The notes beneath the pieces were generated by a model. That model had not been told where the DNA came from. It ran no database searches and saw only the letters and a list, made by a program, of their open reading frames with translations. Shown one piece after another: positions 39,693 through 52,439 of a DNA stretch of 64,000 nt. Each line of letters starts with the position of its first letter. Within the stretch, counting starts at the first letter, position 1. This stretch comes from Coccinella septempunctata (taxonomy: Eukaryota > Arthropoda > Insecta > Coleoptera > Coccinellidae): the NCBI RefSeq assembly GCF_907165205.1, contig NC_058198.1:9153001-9217000 (forward strand), read 5' to 3'. Made by a program: the position numbers and the translations under genes.

Positions 39693-40364
39693 TATACAGG
39701 GTGAGTCTTTGACTCGTATAAATATTTTAACAGTAGATTTTTGAGGTCAAAAGAAACACTTTTTCCTTTACCATTTTTTCCGAATCGGCTCGGTTTAAAA
39801 GATACAGGCTGTTGAAAAATCATAAAAAAAGTATTTTTAGTTCTATCTCACAAACGGTTTTTTCGAGAGAAATGAATTTCGGAATATAGTTTTTAATTTA
39901 TTTGATTAATCTTTCTCGAACACAAGATATCACCCACGTCTTCCAGATTTCTCATAAAATTCAAAGAACCCAGCCCTTGAAACAAAGTTGAAAGCTATCT
40001 AATGAATATTTGAAACGTTTTGTGAAATAAAAGAGTATTCTTCATATTTTCTTGTATAATGCGAAGTTCTCGAGTACTTTGATGTTCAAAAATTAATAAC
40101 TATCTATGAAATTTGAAAAATTGGGTAATTTGGCTGAATACAACTCTGTTTAAAAGATCCACAGATGTAAAGGGTCACAGATTTAGCTAGTTATTCTGAG
40201 AGTAATTGTTTGTCCAGGAATCACATAGCTCATTATGAAAACTTGAAATGGCTATATCTTTTTATCAGGGCCGAATCAGAAAAAATTGTATAGGAACAAA
40301 GTGTTACTTTCGACCTCAATAATCTACGGTTAAAATATTATATTTGAACGACTCACTCTCTATA
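39693..40364. mobile_element. MITE-like element with terminal inverted repeats over 100 bp long
   Basis: The left end TATACAGGGTGAGTC and the reverse complement of the right end TATAGAGAGTGAGTC continue to match for over 100 bp: ATATTTTAACNGTAGATT, GAGGTCNAAAG, AACACTTT, then the TCGG block. No coding frame is inside. A solo portion of the same family is at 4551-4703. The ends resemble those of many small insect DNA elements, but I cannot name the superfamily. Confidence 0.75.
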
Positions 40365-42349
40365 AATATTGAAACTTTCAAGGAATACCTTTATTTCAAG
40401 AACCTGTTAAGTATATTTTCCGAATTAATGGAAAATATAATATGAACGAAACAAAAAAACAAGTAATGGGTATTCCATTTCCAAAAAAGAATTCTCGAAC
40501 ACTCTGTATATATCCAGTTCAGATTCATAAGCAGTAATCTTGTTCTAGAATTTAATTCTCTCCATTTTTTGTCTGATGAAAGTTATCGTGGATAACCAAA
40601 AATTTCAACCTTCTCGTCTATTCACCGTGAAATATATCTAGAGCACGATATGATTTATATTTCAAGGAAAGGTGTTGAAAACGTTTCCGTCAGATTGGGT
40701 TTGACCGATAATATATGTATCAAAAAAATTACATTCTAGCCGAATAATTTATCTGTTAAGAGGTATGCAAATATTGGCATTTGCTCATCGGTATAAAAGG
40801 TAGATATTGAAAATACTCAAGTTAATTTTCAATGGTAATTGAGTGTAGTGGTCATTCAGTGACATTGAAAAATTGAATGACGACTTATGATCCTATATAT
40901 AAACCCAAAAAAAAAGCCACAGGTAATAAACAGGTGATCAAATCAGCAGAAGATGATAGTTGAGATGGTTAATTCCCAATTGGTTGGTAGGAATAGTTCG
41001 AGACAAAACAAATTAATTTTTTGCGACCTTGTTTGTTTCTGAGAGATCAATTCTAGGATCTGCCGAATAAAAAAAAGGATGGGAAGTGCTAATGCATCAC
41101 GATGAATGGCTCTCAGTCATCTACTGAATATTCTAGATGTTTCATAATTGAATGGTGATCTTTAAGAATTATTTCAAGAAAGCAAAAAGATCCTCAACTT
41201 ATTTATTCCTAGGTACAAGGTGGAACAAATTAAAAGGGAATTTTACACAGTAACTCTAAAACCACTTTTTCTTTATTTGATTTTGGTTCATGTGAAGTTG
41301 CCATAATAGAAAAAGTACTAACAAATGAATGTATTCCAATTCTTTATTTTAATCGTAACCACACACAAGGCTGAAGATGTGGAAAACTCTTTCTGTGATA
41401 ATATTATAAAAATAATATTCGGTTGAAATATTCATTCTGTGCAAAATATGAACTCTTATCTTTCATTTACCTTCAATATAATATTACAAGTACACAAATT
41501 ATCCACGTTTTTATCGAATTTAAAAAAAAGTGGTTTTAAATATAATGAAACAAATTTTTTCCCATTAGAGTTCAACACTCTGGATCTCATTAATGCAGCA
41601 GTATTAAATTTTCTGGTTCAGGTACTTGAAGACGTAAGAACTTTTTTTGCATAACCGTAATACCCTTACATTGAAACACAGAATATGGATATGACATATT
41701 TAAATACTATACGAGTATATGTTTTGATCATTTTACGGTTATTGAGCATTGGAACAAGGTGAACAACCTCGAAAATCTTGATCCTCGATGGAAAGATAAC
41801 AGTTTCCTCTGCTGATCATGGTATACCCAGCAAATTGTTGGGGCGTCCATTTTGACAAGCTATAAGAAATACTTCCTTTATTTGGGCTCAGCAAAGGATA
41901 ATTCTTCTGATAAGCCATATGGTCTTTCAAACTCCTGAAATCAACAGAGATGTTTACTCATATATGATCTTCAGTTTTGGTAATCTTATCTATCTCCTCA
42001 ATCTTTTTTGTTCTGCTGCCATGATTGGTGTTCCTATCAACTGATATGTTGATATGTTGGAAATTCTGATCTTCCCCAAGGTTCTCGATTCAGCTTTTCA
42101 TAGGGAGGCCCCTTGATTCCTCATTATTTCATAGTGAGCCACCATCTTCATGGTAAGAGAAAAAATCGAGATCACTTTATGCGATTTAATGCAGAAGAAC
42201 CTCAGAATTATGGAGAATTAGGTGCTTGCCAGAGGGGCTAAACATTTACCACACTTTCAGCTTTGAAATCCGTCTCTTCAAATGGGGACATCATAGAGAG
42301 GTGGTCTGAAGTTGAATATATGGGAACAACCCTAGTTAGTATCTAGATA
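40365..42349. other. Gene-poor AT-rich stretch with one exon-like island
   Basis: Nothing is assigned with confidence. At 41491-41633 a frame follows a TTACAAG acceptor-like string, reads HKLSTFLSNLKKSGFKYNE and then FNTLDLINAAVLNFLVQVLED, and meets a good donor (GAC|GTAAGA). The rest is AT-rich. Confidence 0.35.
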
Positions 42350-43045
42350 GTAAGCTTATTCGCAATCGAAAGATGTGTGGATATATAAATCTAGAAAGAA
42401 ACTATCAGAAATGTGACATAACGATACATTCTGACAGTCAAGGTCTGTATAGCCTGGGTTCTAGGTCACTCACGAATAAGAGAGGATGAAAAGGCCAATA
42501 CACTTGCCAGGAAAGGAGCACAAACTCATCCTGTTATTAGCCAGGAACCTTCCTGTGATATTGGAAAATGTACCTAGAGAAAAAGGTTCAGGAAAAGGCA
42601 AAAACCTAGAGAGAAATACTCTGGAGGAATCTTGGAAGCTTTAACACTGTGACATCTGAGAAGTATCTGTATCTTAGCAAGAATATGCTACAGCTTTTTA
42701 CTGGATTCCTCACAGGGTATTGTCATCTCAGAAAGCACCTAAAGAGAATGGGTTTACCAGAAACAGACGAGTGCAGATTTTGTGGCGAAGAGGATGAAAC
42801 TACAGATCACCTGGTGATAAAATGCCTCGCCATTGCTAGCCAACGCAGAAAATATTTCAGACGAGTAACTTGCAGAAGCGAAGAGGTAAACTCCTGAAGT
42901 CATACCAGAGACTGTAGTTCATCAGGAATCTGGAATTGGATGGCGAGCTGTAAGAGACATAGCGGCGAAAACAGCTCTGATATGGTCAGAATAGATCTTA
43001 AGATCGCAGTGCAATCCAACCCCCTTCAAAATCTACAATTTACCA
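42350..43045 (+). pseudogene. LINE RNase H / C-terminal fragment (copy 4)
   Basis: The frame CDITIHSDSQ is an RNase H block like copy 1. Then comes an open piece, 42649-42897, with LFTGFLTGYCHLRKHLKRMG and DECRFCGEEDETTDHLV. The 3' end reads ATCTTAAGATCGCAGTGCAA, then AAAATCTACAATTT, shared with copies 1 and 2. It is 5'-truncated with many stops. It has the same strand as the other three fragments. Confidence 0.8.
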
Positions 43046-44130
43046 TCCTCAAGAGTAGGTCTGCACTTTTCAATATCCTTATTGCTGTCACCAACGTTTG
43101 TTGATAGTGTTTGTATTTCAAATCTTGCAATAAATTCTATTGTTCAGCAGGAAAACTAGGAAAAGTTCTCTTAGACAACCCTTCGGCATTTTTTTTCTCC
43201 TCGATCAAGAGGTTTAACTTGATCATATCATTAACTGAATTGTTGAATTATTGCTATTTAATTGGTGTTTGATTTGTATCAGGAATCTGATAATGCAGAA
43301 TTTGAATTCGAAAGTTCACTAAGAATATATATTAAAGATGTGAAAATAGCATGCGATAAAGTATCAATTATAATAACGACTTTGAGAAATTTTGCTATGC
43401 AATCGGTAATATGCTATTTTATTGAAATCGTAGCGGAAACTTGGATAGTATTTGATTATATTCCGAATTAATTCATGTGAATATTTCAGCAGAAAACGAT
43501 CGGTTCTTGATGTTACAAAATTTCAGATAATGAATCGCAAAAATTTGAGTAATTTATTCTGTGGGAAATGAAAATATGATATTTACTCATGTAGAATCAT
43601 CACTGATGAGTAGCAAAACTGAATAGATTTTTTATGTGGACTGTATTATTGTATAAAAGCAAGAAATTGGCACGTTTGCTGTGGGAAACAGCAAAGTTTT
43701 GCCTCAAAGAGATATTCAGGTTTGGTGCTTCAATGCCATAATGCGAAGTCGTTCTTAAGATATATTTCATTATGGCTACATTTTTTCCCCTCATTTCACG
43801 TGCAATTTACATAAAATCTTTATTGCTTTCCTCTTGTTTGTTTGTTTTATATTAGCAAATAAAACGACCAAAATACTACCAGTTGAAAAACAAATGTTCA
43901 AAATTAATTCAATAATGGGAAGTTATGAAGGTCAACTTTATCGATGAGTTTGTCCGGGTGATAACTATTATTTTCAAAGTTTTCTGGAAGATTCAGTTTT
44001 TGACTTTTAGCTTCTACATCTAAAATTTCAAAATCCTAGTTGAATTTGTGCTTCGCACAATACACGTAAGTTTATGAACTCACATTATGTTGAGATATGT
44101 TTTTCTACTAACAGGACTGTTCCATCTAGA
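43046..44130. other. AT-rich stretch with one short exon-like frame
   Basis: At 43283-43405 a phase-0 open frame of 41 codons has an acceptor (TTTGTATCAG) and a donor-like end (TCG|GTAATA). It reads ESDNAEFEFESSLRIYIKDV, weakly like the end of a spectrin helix B. Nothing else is seen. Confidence 0.3.
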
Positions 44131-44173
44131 GCAGGGGTTCCCAATCTTTTCTTGGCCAGGGACCTCTTTTATA
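44131..44173. repeat. hAT-like terminus, interrupted by a nested MITE
   Basis: CAGGGGTTCCCAATCTTTTC followed by TTGGCCAGGGACCTC is the type of terminus common on hAT-family elements. The element is interrupted at about 44173 by the palindromic MITE. CAGGGGCCAC at about 44328-44337 may belong to its continuation. Confidence 0.45.
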
Positions 44174-44310
44174 AGGTTTGTTCGTAGAGTGGTTTACAAC
44201 GGTTGTAAACTGTACAGAGCAAGCGCAATTCCAATATAGGGTAGCGAAAATTCATTTGCGCTTGCTCTGTACAGTTTACAACCGTTGTGATCCACTCTAC
44301 GAACAAGCCT
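44174..44310. mobile_element. Short palindromic MITE (hairpin with 55-bp arms)
   Basis: Arms of about 55 bp run from AGGTTTGTTCGTAGAGTGG to GAGCAAGCGCAA, and the reverse from TTGCGCTTGCTC to CCACTCTACGAACAAGCCT, with a loop of 27 bp. Only about three mismatches separate the arms. Inside each arm is a second palindrome, TTTACAACGGTTGTAAA in the left arm. Flanks are TATA and ATAT, so a TA target is likely. No coding capacity. Confidence 0.8.
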
Positions 44311-47300
44311 ATATTATTCTTGTTAGCAGGGGCCACCTGTAATAAATCTGAAAATTTCATGAAATTCGATGCAACCGTTCGGTCTTGACGATGATTTAAT
44401 TGATTCCATCTTTTTGGAAATTTTTCGATAGTCACATTTCGAGTGGATTATCTCTCAATAACAATAACCGTAGATGGAAATGTGATACATATTCTGAAAG
44501 AGCAACTCTTCTAGTAATAAATCTGAAAATTTTTGGAGTTCGCTGTAGATGGCTCAGTTTTGAGAGCAGATCTAGTGAGAGACGAAGAAGGGGTTGAAAG
44601 GAAAGGTAATTTTATATCTGGCTTGGTGCTCAAATTTTCATAATGCAGGAATATCACCTTCAGTTCTTTCATGCTTCCTTTTCTTGTGATTTATGAAGAA
44701 AATAGGTACGATGTTTATTCCACCAGCTGTATTGACATTTATTTCAGAAGCTGGTATGTTCAAATTCAATCAAACATTATTGAAGACTTGGTAAGAGTTT
44801 CTGAATGAGCTTTGCAGGCATAATATCAGTTAATTTATGTCTAACCTCCTCCTATTTTTACTGGTTACCCCCTCGTTGCAGAAGGACTAAATTCCAGTCT
44901 GGTGCTCATCAAATTATGCAGAGAAGAAGAAAGAATTATAATAGTTTCGTAAGAATGTATTCGACCTCTTTCACCGGTACATTTTCATGAACACCACACG
45001 ACCTTCAATGATAGCCAATAATTGAGCAGCACTCTACACGTTTTCTTTCAGTTTCAGATAGACGTCTAGTGTGCACTCTGAATTCGCACGATGACCATCT
45101 ACGGAAAAATCGTACAAATCATAATGACAACCCCTTCAACTAAAAAAACGTGACCAGTAAGTTTCGGTGTTTTTATTATTCTTCGAAGTTCCTTCAAATT
45201 TTCTGTGGTTTTTGTTGATTTATTGGTTATTTGAAAGGGGTGAGTTACCTTTCCAATATCGAGCAGAATATGGATATAATTTTGGCCGCTTATTGATTCA
45301 AATTCACAATCAATCAAATTTTCTCTACATTTACATTTTCCCAATATATTGCGAACCTATAATTTTTTGTAGAGTTGGTTATAATAGTAATTTTGTCCAT
45401 TTTTGGCAAGAATTCCTTGAACAGAATCTCCAGTCCCCTGAAGTATGATTAGATAAGAGGGTTGTGGGATATTATCAAATTAAGGGTTAAAACGAGAACA
45501 AAATTTTGAAATTTTGATCCGTTATCTAAACATTCAACATCCAAAATGAAATTTAAAAATTTTTGGTAACTTTACCTGTTGTTTTTTGTGTCCCATTTTG
45601 AATAAATTCTTGTTTAGAATTAGGATATATTCAGCTCTTGGATTTGTCAACTATAAAATAAGAGAATTCTTGTCGTTGATGTTTATGGAAATTCCTACAT
45701 CCTAAAGTCGAATATAGTTGCGAAAATTACAGGGTAATTTCAAAATAATTTGAAATATGTACATGGAAATACACGTTACTCAAATTGTACGTTTGTAAAA
45801 TTTTAGTTTTCACCTTTTTTAATTCAATTTTTTTTATTGGTATCATCAAAACGAATGTTTTATTTTCTTCACTTTTCACATTTTCATTTCAAGAGTTGGG
45901 GTGGTATGAGAAGTGTAATGATATGAGGTTTTTAATTCCAAGATTCTGTTTTTTTCTGTGAAGAATTGGTGTTTCCGGGCAATTTTGAAAAAGTAAAATT
46001 TCGTCCCAAAAAAATCCTTGTCTTGACAATATAACAGACTGTATAGTACGTGTTACTGATATTTCAATATTAATGCAACCTACAGAATATTTTGGGAAAT
46101 TTTCTGTATCATTTCAAAACGATATTTTCCGAGTGAGTCCAAAACCGAAATTGTCTATTTTTTGTGATATTTTAAGCGAAGTTTTTTCAAATCTCCACTT
46201 AGACACTCATTGGTTCATCTCAGCTGATCTAGATTTATGCATAATTTGGACTGGCCCAATTATAGAGGATCGTTCACAAGCATAAATGCTTGATAATGAT
46301 CTGTTTATAGATAAACAGATCATTAACACCAATATTCCCTCAAAAACCGTTGGAATATTTTCAACCTAACTAGTTTTGGGTGATTAAAACGAATCAGTTG
46401 TCCAATACGACTGAAGTGTACTTTTGTTCAGATCATCATTTATGTACTAGATTTTTGTGTTATTATATTGAAGAAATATGTTTTTCCTAGATAATTATGA
46501 GCTGAAATTGAATTTTTCATACGATTTCCAATATCGCACAGAAGTCTTCCTGTTCTTTCCTTTTATAGAAAATATAACATTCTAACTGTGGTCTGCATTT
46601 TACTCTCCCGTTGTCTTTTTTATATTTAATAGAATTCAAGTGATATGAACATGAGCAGACTCGAAACGAATCGATATGAATCTATGAAAAATGATGCAAT
46701 AGCGGAATATTCTTCAACAATAATTCTTCAATATATAAAAATTAGTAGTAAGGAAAAAAAAACACAATCACAATATGTATAAATAAATAATAGCTACCCA
46801 ATAGAATACTTCTGAAACAAATAAAAAAACATTTCACGCGTATGTTCATTGATATGAAATGAATTAAGTTCTGAATATATTCATTTCGAAATTTATGATT
46901 TTCTTTATTTTGAGGATATGCTAATAACTTAATATTTTGCAGAATATTGATAATCCTCAAAGCAGTTTTTTCAAAAGTGGTCCATATTGACACGCATAAT
47001 GTCATATTCCAGTCGAAATCCAAACCTGACAGCAAACTTAACATTAAACTTTAAATAGATCGAAATATGAATAATAAATTTGGAACCTGTTAGGTAAGAA
47101 TCGATTTGAATTCAACGATCATCTCTTATCATTAACATAAAATTCTAAATTATTCAAACTAACCTGAGACAACGTTAGATAAAAAAATATTTACAACTTA
47201 TTTGTTTTCTAATATAAAGTCTCAAAATATTCTCTTCCTTCTATTTCTTTATAGCAGGTTATATTCATTGCCTCAAGACTTGAGCAGTATCAACAAATAA

Positions 47301-49098
47301 ATGAAATAACTTTTTTTGTACCTATTAGTATTAATGAGTAGTATTTAATTTTCGATTTATGAATTCCTTTAGAAGATTTATATGCAAGTATTTTATCGGT
47401 TCCGTTGTTTTTGAATTCAAGAGCTGAACGAATGTATCTCGTAAGTCACACCATCCCTGAATAAAGTCTAATGTATTCATGTGGACCAAGAAATATTTTT
47501 ATTGTTTTTTTTTTATATAATGTTTCAGAAGACAAGTTGCAAATGCTTGTTAGGTTTATGACTTTCATCATGCTCGGTTTGAGTGGTTATGATTGGAAAA
47601 GATCAACAATAAGGGGACAAAAAATTGATGGGTGTCTTTTTGGTTAATTTTCCATATAGTAAAAAATGTATTCACAAATATTCAATGAATCATTTCAGGT
47701 CATTCTGATTAGTTTATCGGGGTGCTTTATATTTAATAACCCTGTAAAATATAAAGTAGATTCGACTTAGGTAATTGGTTATTTCAAAACATGTAACCTT
47801 TCATTTCTTCAGTGACAGACAGACCAACATTGAGTTATGCAGAAATGCCTCATATCGAATGTGCGAAAATATATCCGAAATTTCAACATTGTATCACTGA
47901 TGGAACCTAATACAATCCTCATTCACTCTATATTAATTACTTAATCTGTGAAACTGTGCAGAGAGAGGAAATAATTAAGAAGGTTGATCAAGTTACTTTG
48001 TTACAGCCTTGAACTTAAACTGCGCAACATTTCTGAAAATCAGTAGGAAATTGAATATCTGACACCTGGTTTCATTTTCAGATTTTTTCTAGAACTGTAT
48101 AATATCTAGATATCAGAATCTTGATATTTTTGAATCAATCTTTTTCATTATTTCTGTTTCATCGATATAAACTCTGTGCGGATATTGAAACAGAAACAGA
48201 CGTGTCTTTTACGTTAACTTTTTCTCGAAAAAATTAGCATTAAGTTCTTCGCACAGTATAGCCTGCTGTGCGTGACATTCTAAAGATATCTTGAGACCGG
48301 TATTTCTTTCGATAAAAATGAAAAAAAAACAAAAATGAGCACCTTAGTTGATTTCAGTCTTTCGTGCATTATATTCTGAATAAAATTTTACATTCACACG
48401 AATAGCAACACCAATAATTTATAAAAGTCATTATCGAAAACGATAGGAGATAAAATCCTGAAATTTTTGGAAATTCAGGGTGTGTATGTTGTCAAAGAAC
48501 TGGTTCTGATCTTTATATCCTATTCTACATGGGAAATATTTAATTTATTCTTTACTCAAACGATTGAATTTTCAACTACTATGAGTAGTTTTTTCACCCA
48601 TCCCTCTTCGAGTGCATTCCAGTTTTTTGGTTTCACATTAATCATATCGATAAAATCGAGAAATATTCACCAGTAAAATTCAACCTTCAATTCCAACCGA
48701 ATAATTTCTATTGCCTTCATTTTTCGTTAATCGTTGGACCAATTATTCATGGTTTATTCAGAAAATCGTCTCCTTGTGGCTGACAAGAAGTACGTTAAAA
48801 AACCCTGAGATATATCCGAGGAAATTCGGATAAACATCGGACAACCTCATTTATAATATCATTGGACTGTTTTGGTAATGAAAATATTGCACACGTTTTA
48901 GCCATTGACCGTGGAGAAGGTCTGTTTATTGCACAATTAAATTTCCTACGGATATATATCTAATATTTCACGTCATTCGCGAAAAACCCGCATTAATTTC
49001 GCTTCTTCTTCCTATAATGATGATGAGTTTGAACAGGCAGCCCATCATTTTCTTCTTCGTTCTCCTGATTATTTCTTCTTCAGAAAGAAAGGTATCTA
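44311..49098. other. Gene-poor AT-rich stretch, nothing recognised
   Basis: Short chance frames only. The notable item is the perfect palindrome at 46295-46324, listed separately. A possible 42-nt exon-like piece lies at 44749-44790 (ATTTCAG acceptor, TTG|GTAAGA donor) without family resemblance. Confidence 0.45.
46295..46324. repeat. Perfect 14-bp-arm palindrome
   Basis: AATGATCTGTTTAT, a two-base AG centre, then ATAAACAGATCATT. The arms match at all 14 positions. It could form a cruciform or be a dimeric protein binding site; function is unknown. Confidence 0.8.
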
Positions 49099-50578
49099 CA
49101 CTGCGCAAAAAAATTAACGCACATTATGGAAATCTCAAATTTATTCTACAACTGAAGGTGCTCTCAATGATAATTATTTTTATCAGAATTATGTATGCAT
49201 ATGTTATCCACTTTGAACGGTTTTCTTCAATACAGATGTTTTTTCCCAGCAGGAATAAAAAAATATGATATTATCAGATTTTGAATGTATTGGCTCCATT
49301 CTAAAATCAGTTGTTCTCGATCAATTCTAGTGATCAATAGTTCTTCTTTCGTTTGATTTTCTACACTCGATCGCTATGCAACGCGAAACACTTAATTTGA
49401 CCCAAGAGGAATGTGCCCAAGCGGTAGTTTTGCGAGAAGAAGGGTGGACATACACAAGAATTGCAGAAAGGTTTGGAGTTTCCCATACAAGTGTGTCCAG
49501 AATGCTGCAGCGATTCAGGGAGACAGGTATGAATGTCCGAAGACCAGGACAGGGTAACAACTGCCATTCAAGAACGTTACTTGAGAGTTTCTTCGTTGAG
49601 ACAACGGTTTACAACCGCTAGCCTCCTTCAAATTCAGCTTGAGCAAATATGATGATGAGAATATGATTTAAGGCCTCGTGTCGCGGCAAGAGGCCCAGCT
49701 CTTACCCCAGCCCATCGAAGGGCGCGTTTGGATTTTGCGAGAGAGCATATCCATTGGGAAGAGGCCGATTGGGAAAGAGTTCTCTTCACAGATGAGTCTA
49801 GATTCTGCCTCTACCATTGTGATCGACGTTCCCTTGTATACAGACGTCCACATGAAAGATATGCTCAGTGCAATTTCCTGAATACTACTGGTTTCGGGGG
49901 AGGATCGATTATGGTATGGGGTGGAATATCTTTGACTGCTCGCACAGACCTAGTGGTCGTTGATAATGGAGCTATGAATGCTGATAAGTATATAAAGAAC
50001 ATTCTAGAAGAGCATGTAGTGCCATTTGCCCCATACATTGGTGAAAATTTCATTTTTATGGACGATAATGCCAGACCCCATCGTGCGCGCATCGTTCAGG
50101 AGTACCTTGGAGAGGTTGAAGACTCTCGAATGGAATGGCCAGCAAGAAGTCCAGATCTCAATCCGATTGAGCAGGTTTGGGACAACCTCAATAGAAGGCT
50201 GAGAAGTTCAGAAAATCATCCAGCTACTCTTAATGACTTAGGAATCCAACTCGGAGAAATCTGGGAAGGATTAGATCAGAACATTTTAAGATCACCCATT
50301 TTGAGTATGAACCGTCGTTGCCGAGCTGTAATTAACGCAAGGGGTGGAAATACCAAGTATTAAATCACTTATCAGCATTTCAGTATTTTGAAAATTGTTC
50401 ATTTTTCTTCTTTCACATAAGATTCGGTGAAATCCTGAATTTTTCTTCCATTTAATGTGTCTTGTTTCGTTCAAAACCTTCCCGAGAGAACATAAAAAAT
50501 AAGTTATAAAGTCAATGTGGAATTAACTTCCATTAAAATTGAGATTTTCAGAATGTGCGTTAATTTTTTTGCGCAGTG
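49099..50578 (+). mobile_element. Tc1-like element, near-complete (1480 bp) with TA target duplication
   Basis: Terminal inverted repeats of about 45 bp start CACTGCGCAAAAAAATTAAC at the left and end with its reverse complement at the right, with only a few mismatches. TA is present on both sides (49097-49098 and 50579-50580). Size and structure fit Tc1/mariner DD34E elements. The very similar ends suggest a fairly recent insertion. Confidence 0.9.
49376..50363 (+). pseudogene. Tc1-like DD34E transposase with an internal break
   Basis: The start MQRETLNLTQEECAQAVVL opens the paired-type helix-turn-helix (YTRIAERFGVSHTSVSRML, then a GRPR-like RRPGQG). The frame shifts near 49553, continues as TTAIQERYLRVSSLRQRF, and ends at a stop near 49650. 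After a likely deletion of some tens of bases it resumes at about 49660 (EYDLRPRVAARGPALTPAH). The catalytic part is open to 50363: FTDESRF, FMDDNARPHRARI, and PDLNPIEQVW with exactly 34 residues between the second Asp and the Glu. It ends ARGGNTKY. The catalytic triad is intact but the DNA-binding part is broken, so it is probably non-autonomous. Confidence 0.85.
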
Positions 50579-52439
50579 TAGATTACAGTTGGATTTACTC
50601 ATAAAAGCTTAATAAGTAATGGTTAGAACCGTCCCAATTTTTATAACTAAAATCAAACGGTTCTTCAGAAATACACTGCACAACAGTGGATAGATATCAC
50701 TGAACTTCTATCGTTTTTTTTCAAGACTATTCGCTTCATGATATTCATTTTGATCAGATACCAGAGTATTCTTAGTTGAGTTTTTCATTGAAAATATGAG
50801 AAATTCTATAAGACTTAATGATGTGAAAATTTTTCAATTTTCTGTAACTTGGATAAAGAAATTGTTTTTCGAGCCAGTTTTGACATCTTACCCTTTAAAC
50901 TGGCACTATCCAGATGAACTAGATTTCTATTGAAGAATAGCATGAATTTTTAAGAGATGAATTATGTGTGATACAGAATGAAGCTTTATTTTCTCTCTAG
51001 TGTTTTTCAAGTTCTAGTGGAGAGAAGCAAGACAAATATTCATTATGATTGACTCATATGTAATACTAATTTTATATAATAAATGTGTCAACTTTCCAGG
51101 CAGGCAAAGAGGGCTTCTGTTTCATTTTTCCCAAAGCACATTTTTTTTAGAATTGTTCGTACGGTTTAGCAGTTGCTAATAATGTTTGTCACGCAAATCT
51201 TATGTAACGAAGCCACGATTTTTGTGAATTAGTTTCAGGTTGGTTTTTTGTCCGCTCATTAGTTTAGAACTGTGTAGGGTTGTTCAGCATACAAGGGTTT
51301 TTCCTCTCTTTATATGAATTTCCCTGTTTTTTGTAGCATATAGCAATAATTTTCAATAAGTAATTTCCCTTTTTTGTTCCCCAGAATGTGAACCTCACCA
51401 TGGATCATGAAATGGTTTCAAGAGTACAAACATCTATACTTGAAAAAATATGATGCTCATTTCAAATACTGTACATAATTACAATTTAATTATAATTAGG
51501 ATATAATGAAGATATTGTTATTTCATTTTCTTTTACGGTTACTGTCATATTATACCTAAAAGATACTCATTTTTGTAATTATTGATATAATACATTAATT
51601 CATTTATTGTTCACTTCCCCTGATGTAAATTATATATCAATATAATTTTTTATGAATAGTTTTTCGAGTTACTTTCCAATACCTAACGAATTTTGTCACA
51701 TTTTTTCATTCGAAAGAGATAAATTACAATGAATCGTCTAGTAAGTCAAGATTATAAATGCAATCTAAATTTAAGATTTTAGAAATAATCTAATGGACAA
51801 AATTATACGTCAAATTGATCAGCTACAAGCACAATAATTCATCTACTACGAAGGAATAATCCCATTATTTATTAAAAAAAATGTATCTCAATTTGTACGA
51901 GCTTCATTATAATTTCCAATTATTGTTTGAAACAAGCCTAACATTTTAAAGAAAATAAACTCGAAAGGAATCAAACATTAACAATTCGTTCCTACTGGAA
52001 GCATTAATCATTGAACCACTATGGTTTCATGCTCAATGCTGGAAGTCAAGGTAAGTGCAAAATTAAATAATATTACCATAGCTGGTTCAATCTCAAGAAT
52101 ATTGCGCAAAACTACCGCTATTCAAATTTACTGGAAACTATCAATTAGGAATTCACCTCAACATCGAAATACTCGAGATTGAATGTCAGATGTAATTATT
52201 GAAAATTTGATATTAAAATTCATGATTATTTTAGACACGCACTATTCAAGTTTCGGACAAAATTGGTTCCAAGCTGGATGTAGTAAGTGGAGAATTTATT
52301 TATTTTGTCATTGAGTTTGATCATCCATCAAAAATACGTGTAAAGATGACTCAAGTATATATACTCCAATATTTAACGAACTTTACTTCTGTTCTACTCG
52401 AAATACCCACGAAAGTTATATGTACAGGGTATCCCATTG
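50579..52439. other. AT-rich stretch, nothing recognised
   Basis: Non-coding by eye, very AT-rich around 51480-51900, with no recognised repeats. Confidence 0.45.

Noticed and set aside
41491..41633. Possible N-terminal calponin-like domain of a ciliary protein (CLUAP1-like)
   Set aside because: The resemblance is only a hydrophobic pattern over about 40 residues and the next exon-like frame does not continue the family; kept only as an orphan exon-like island.
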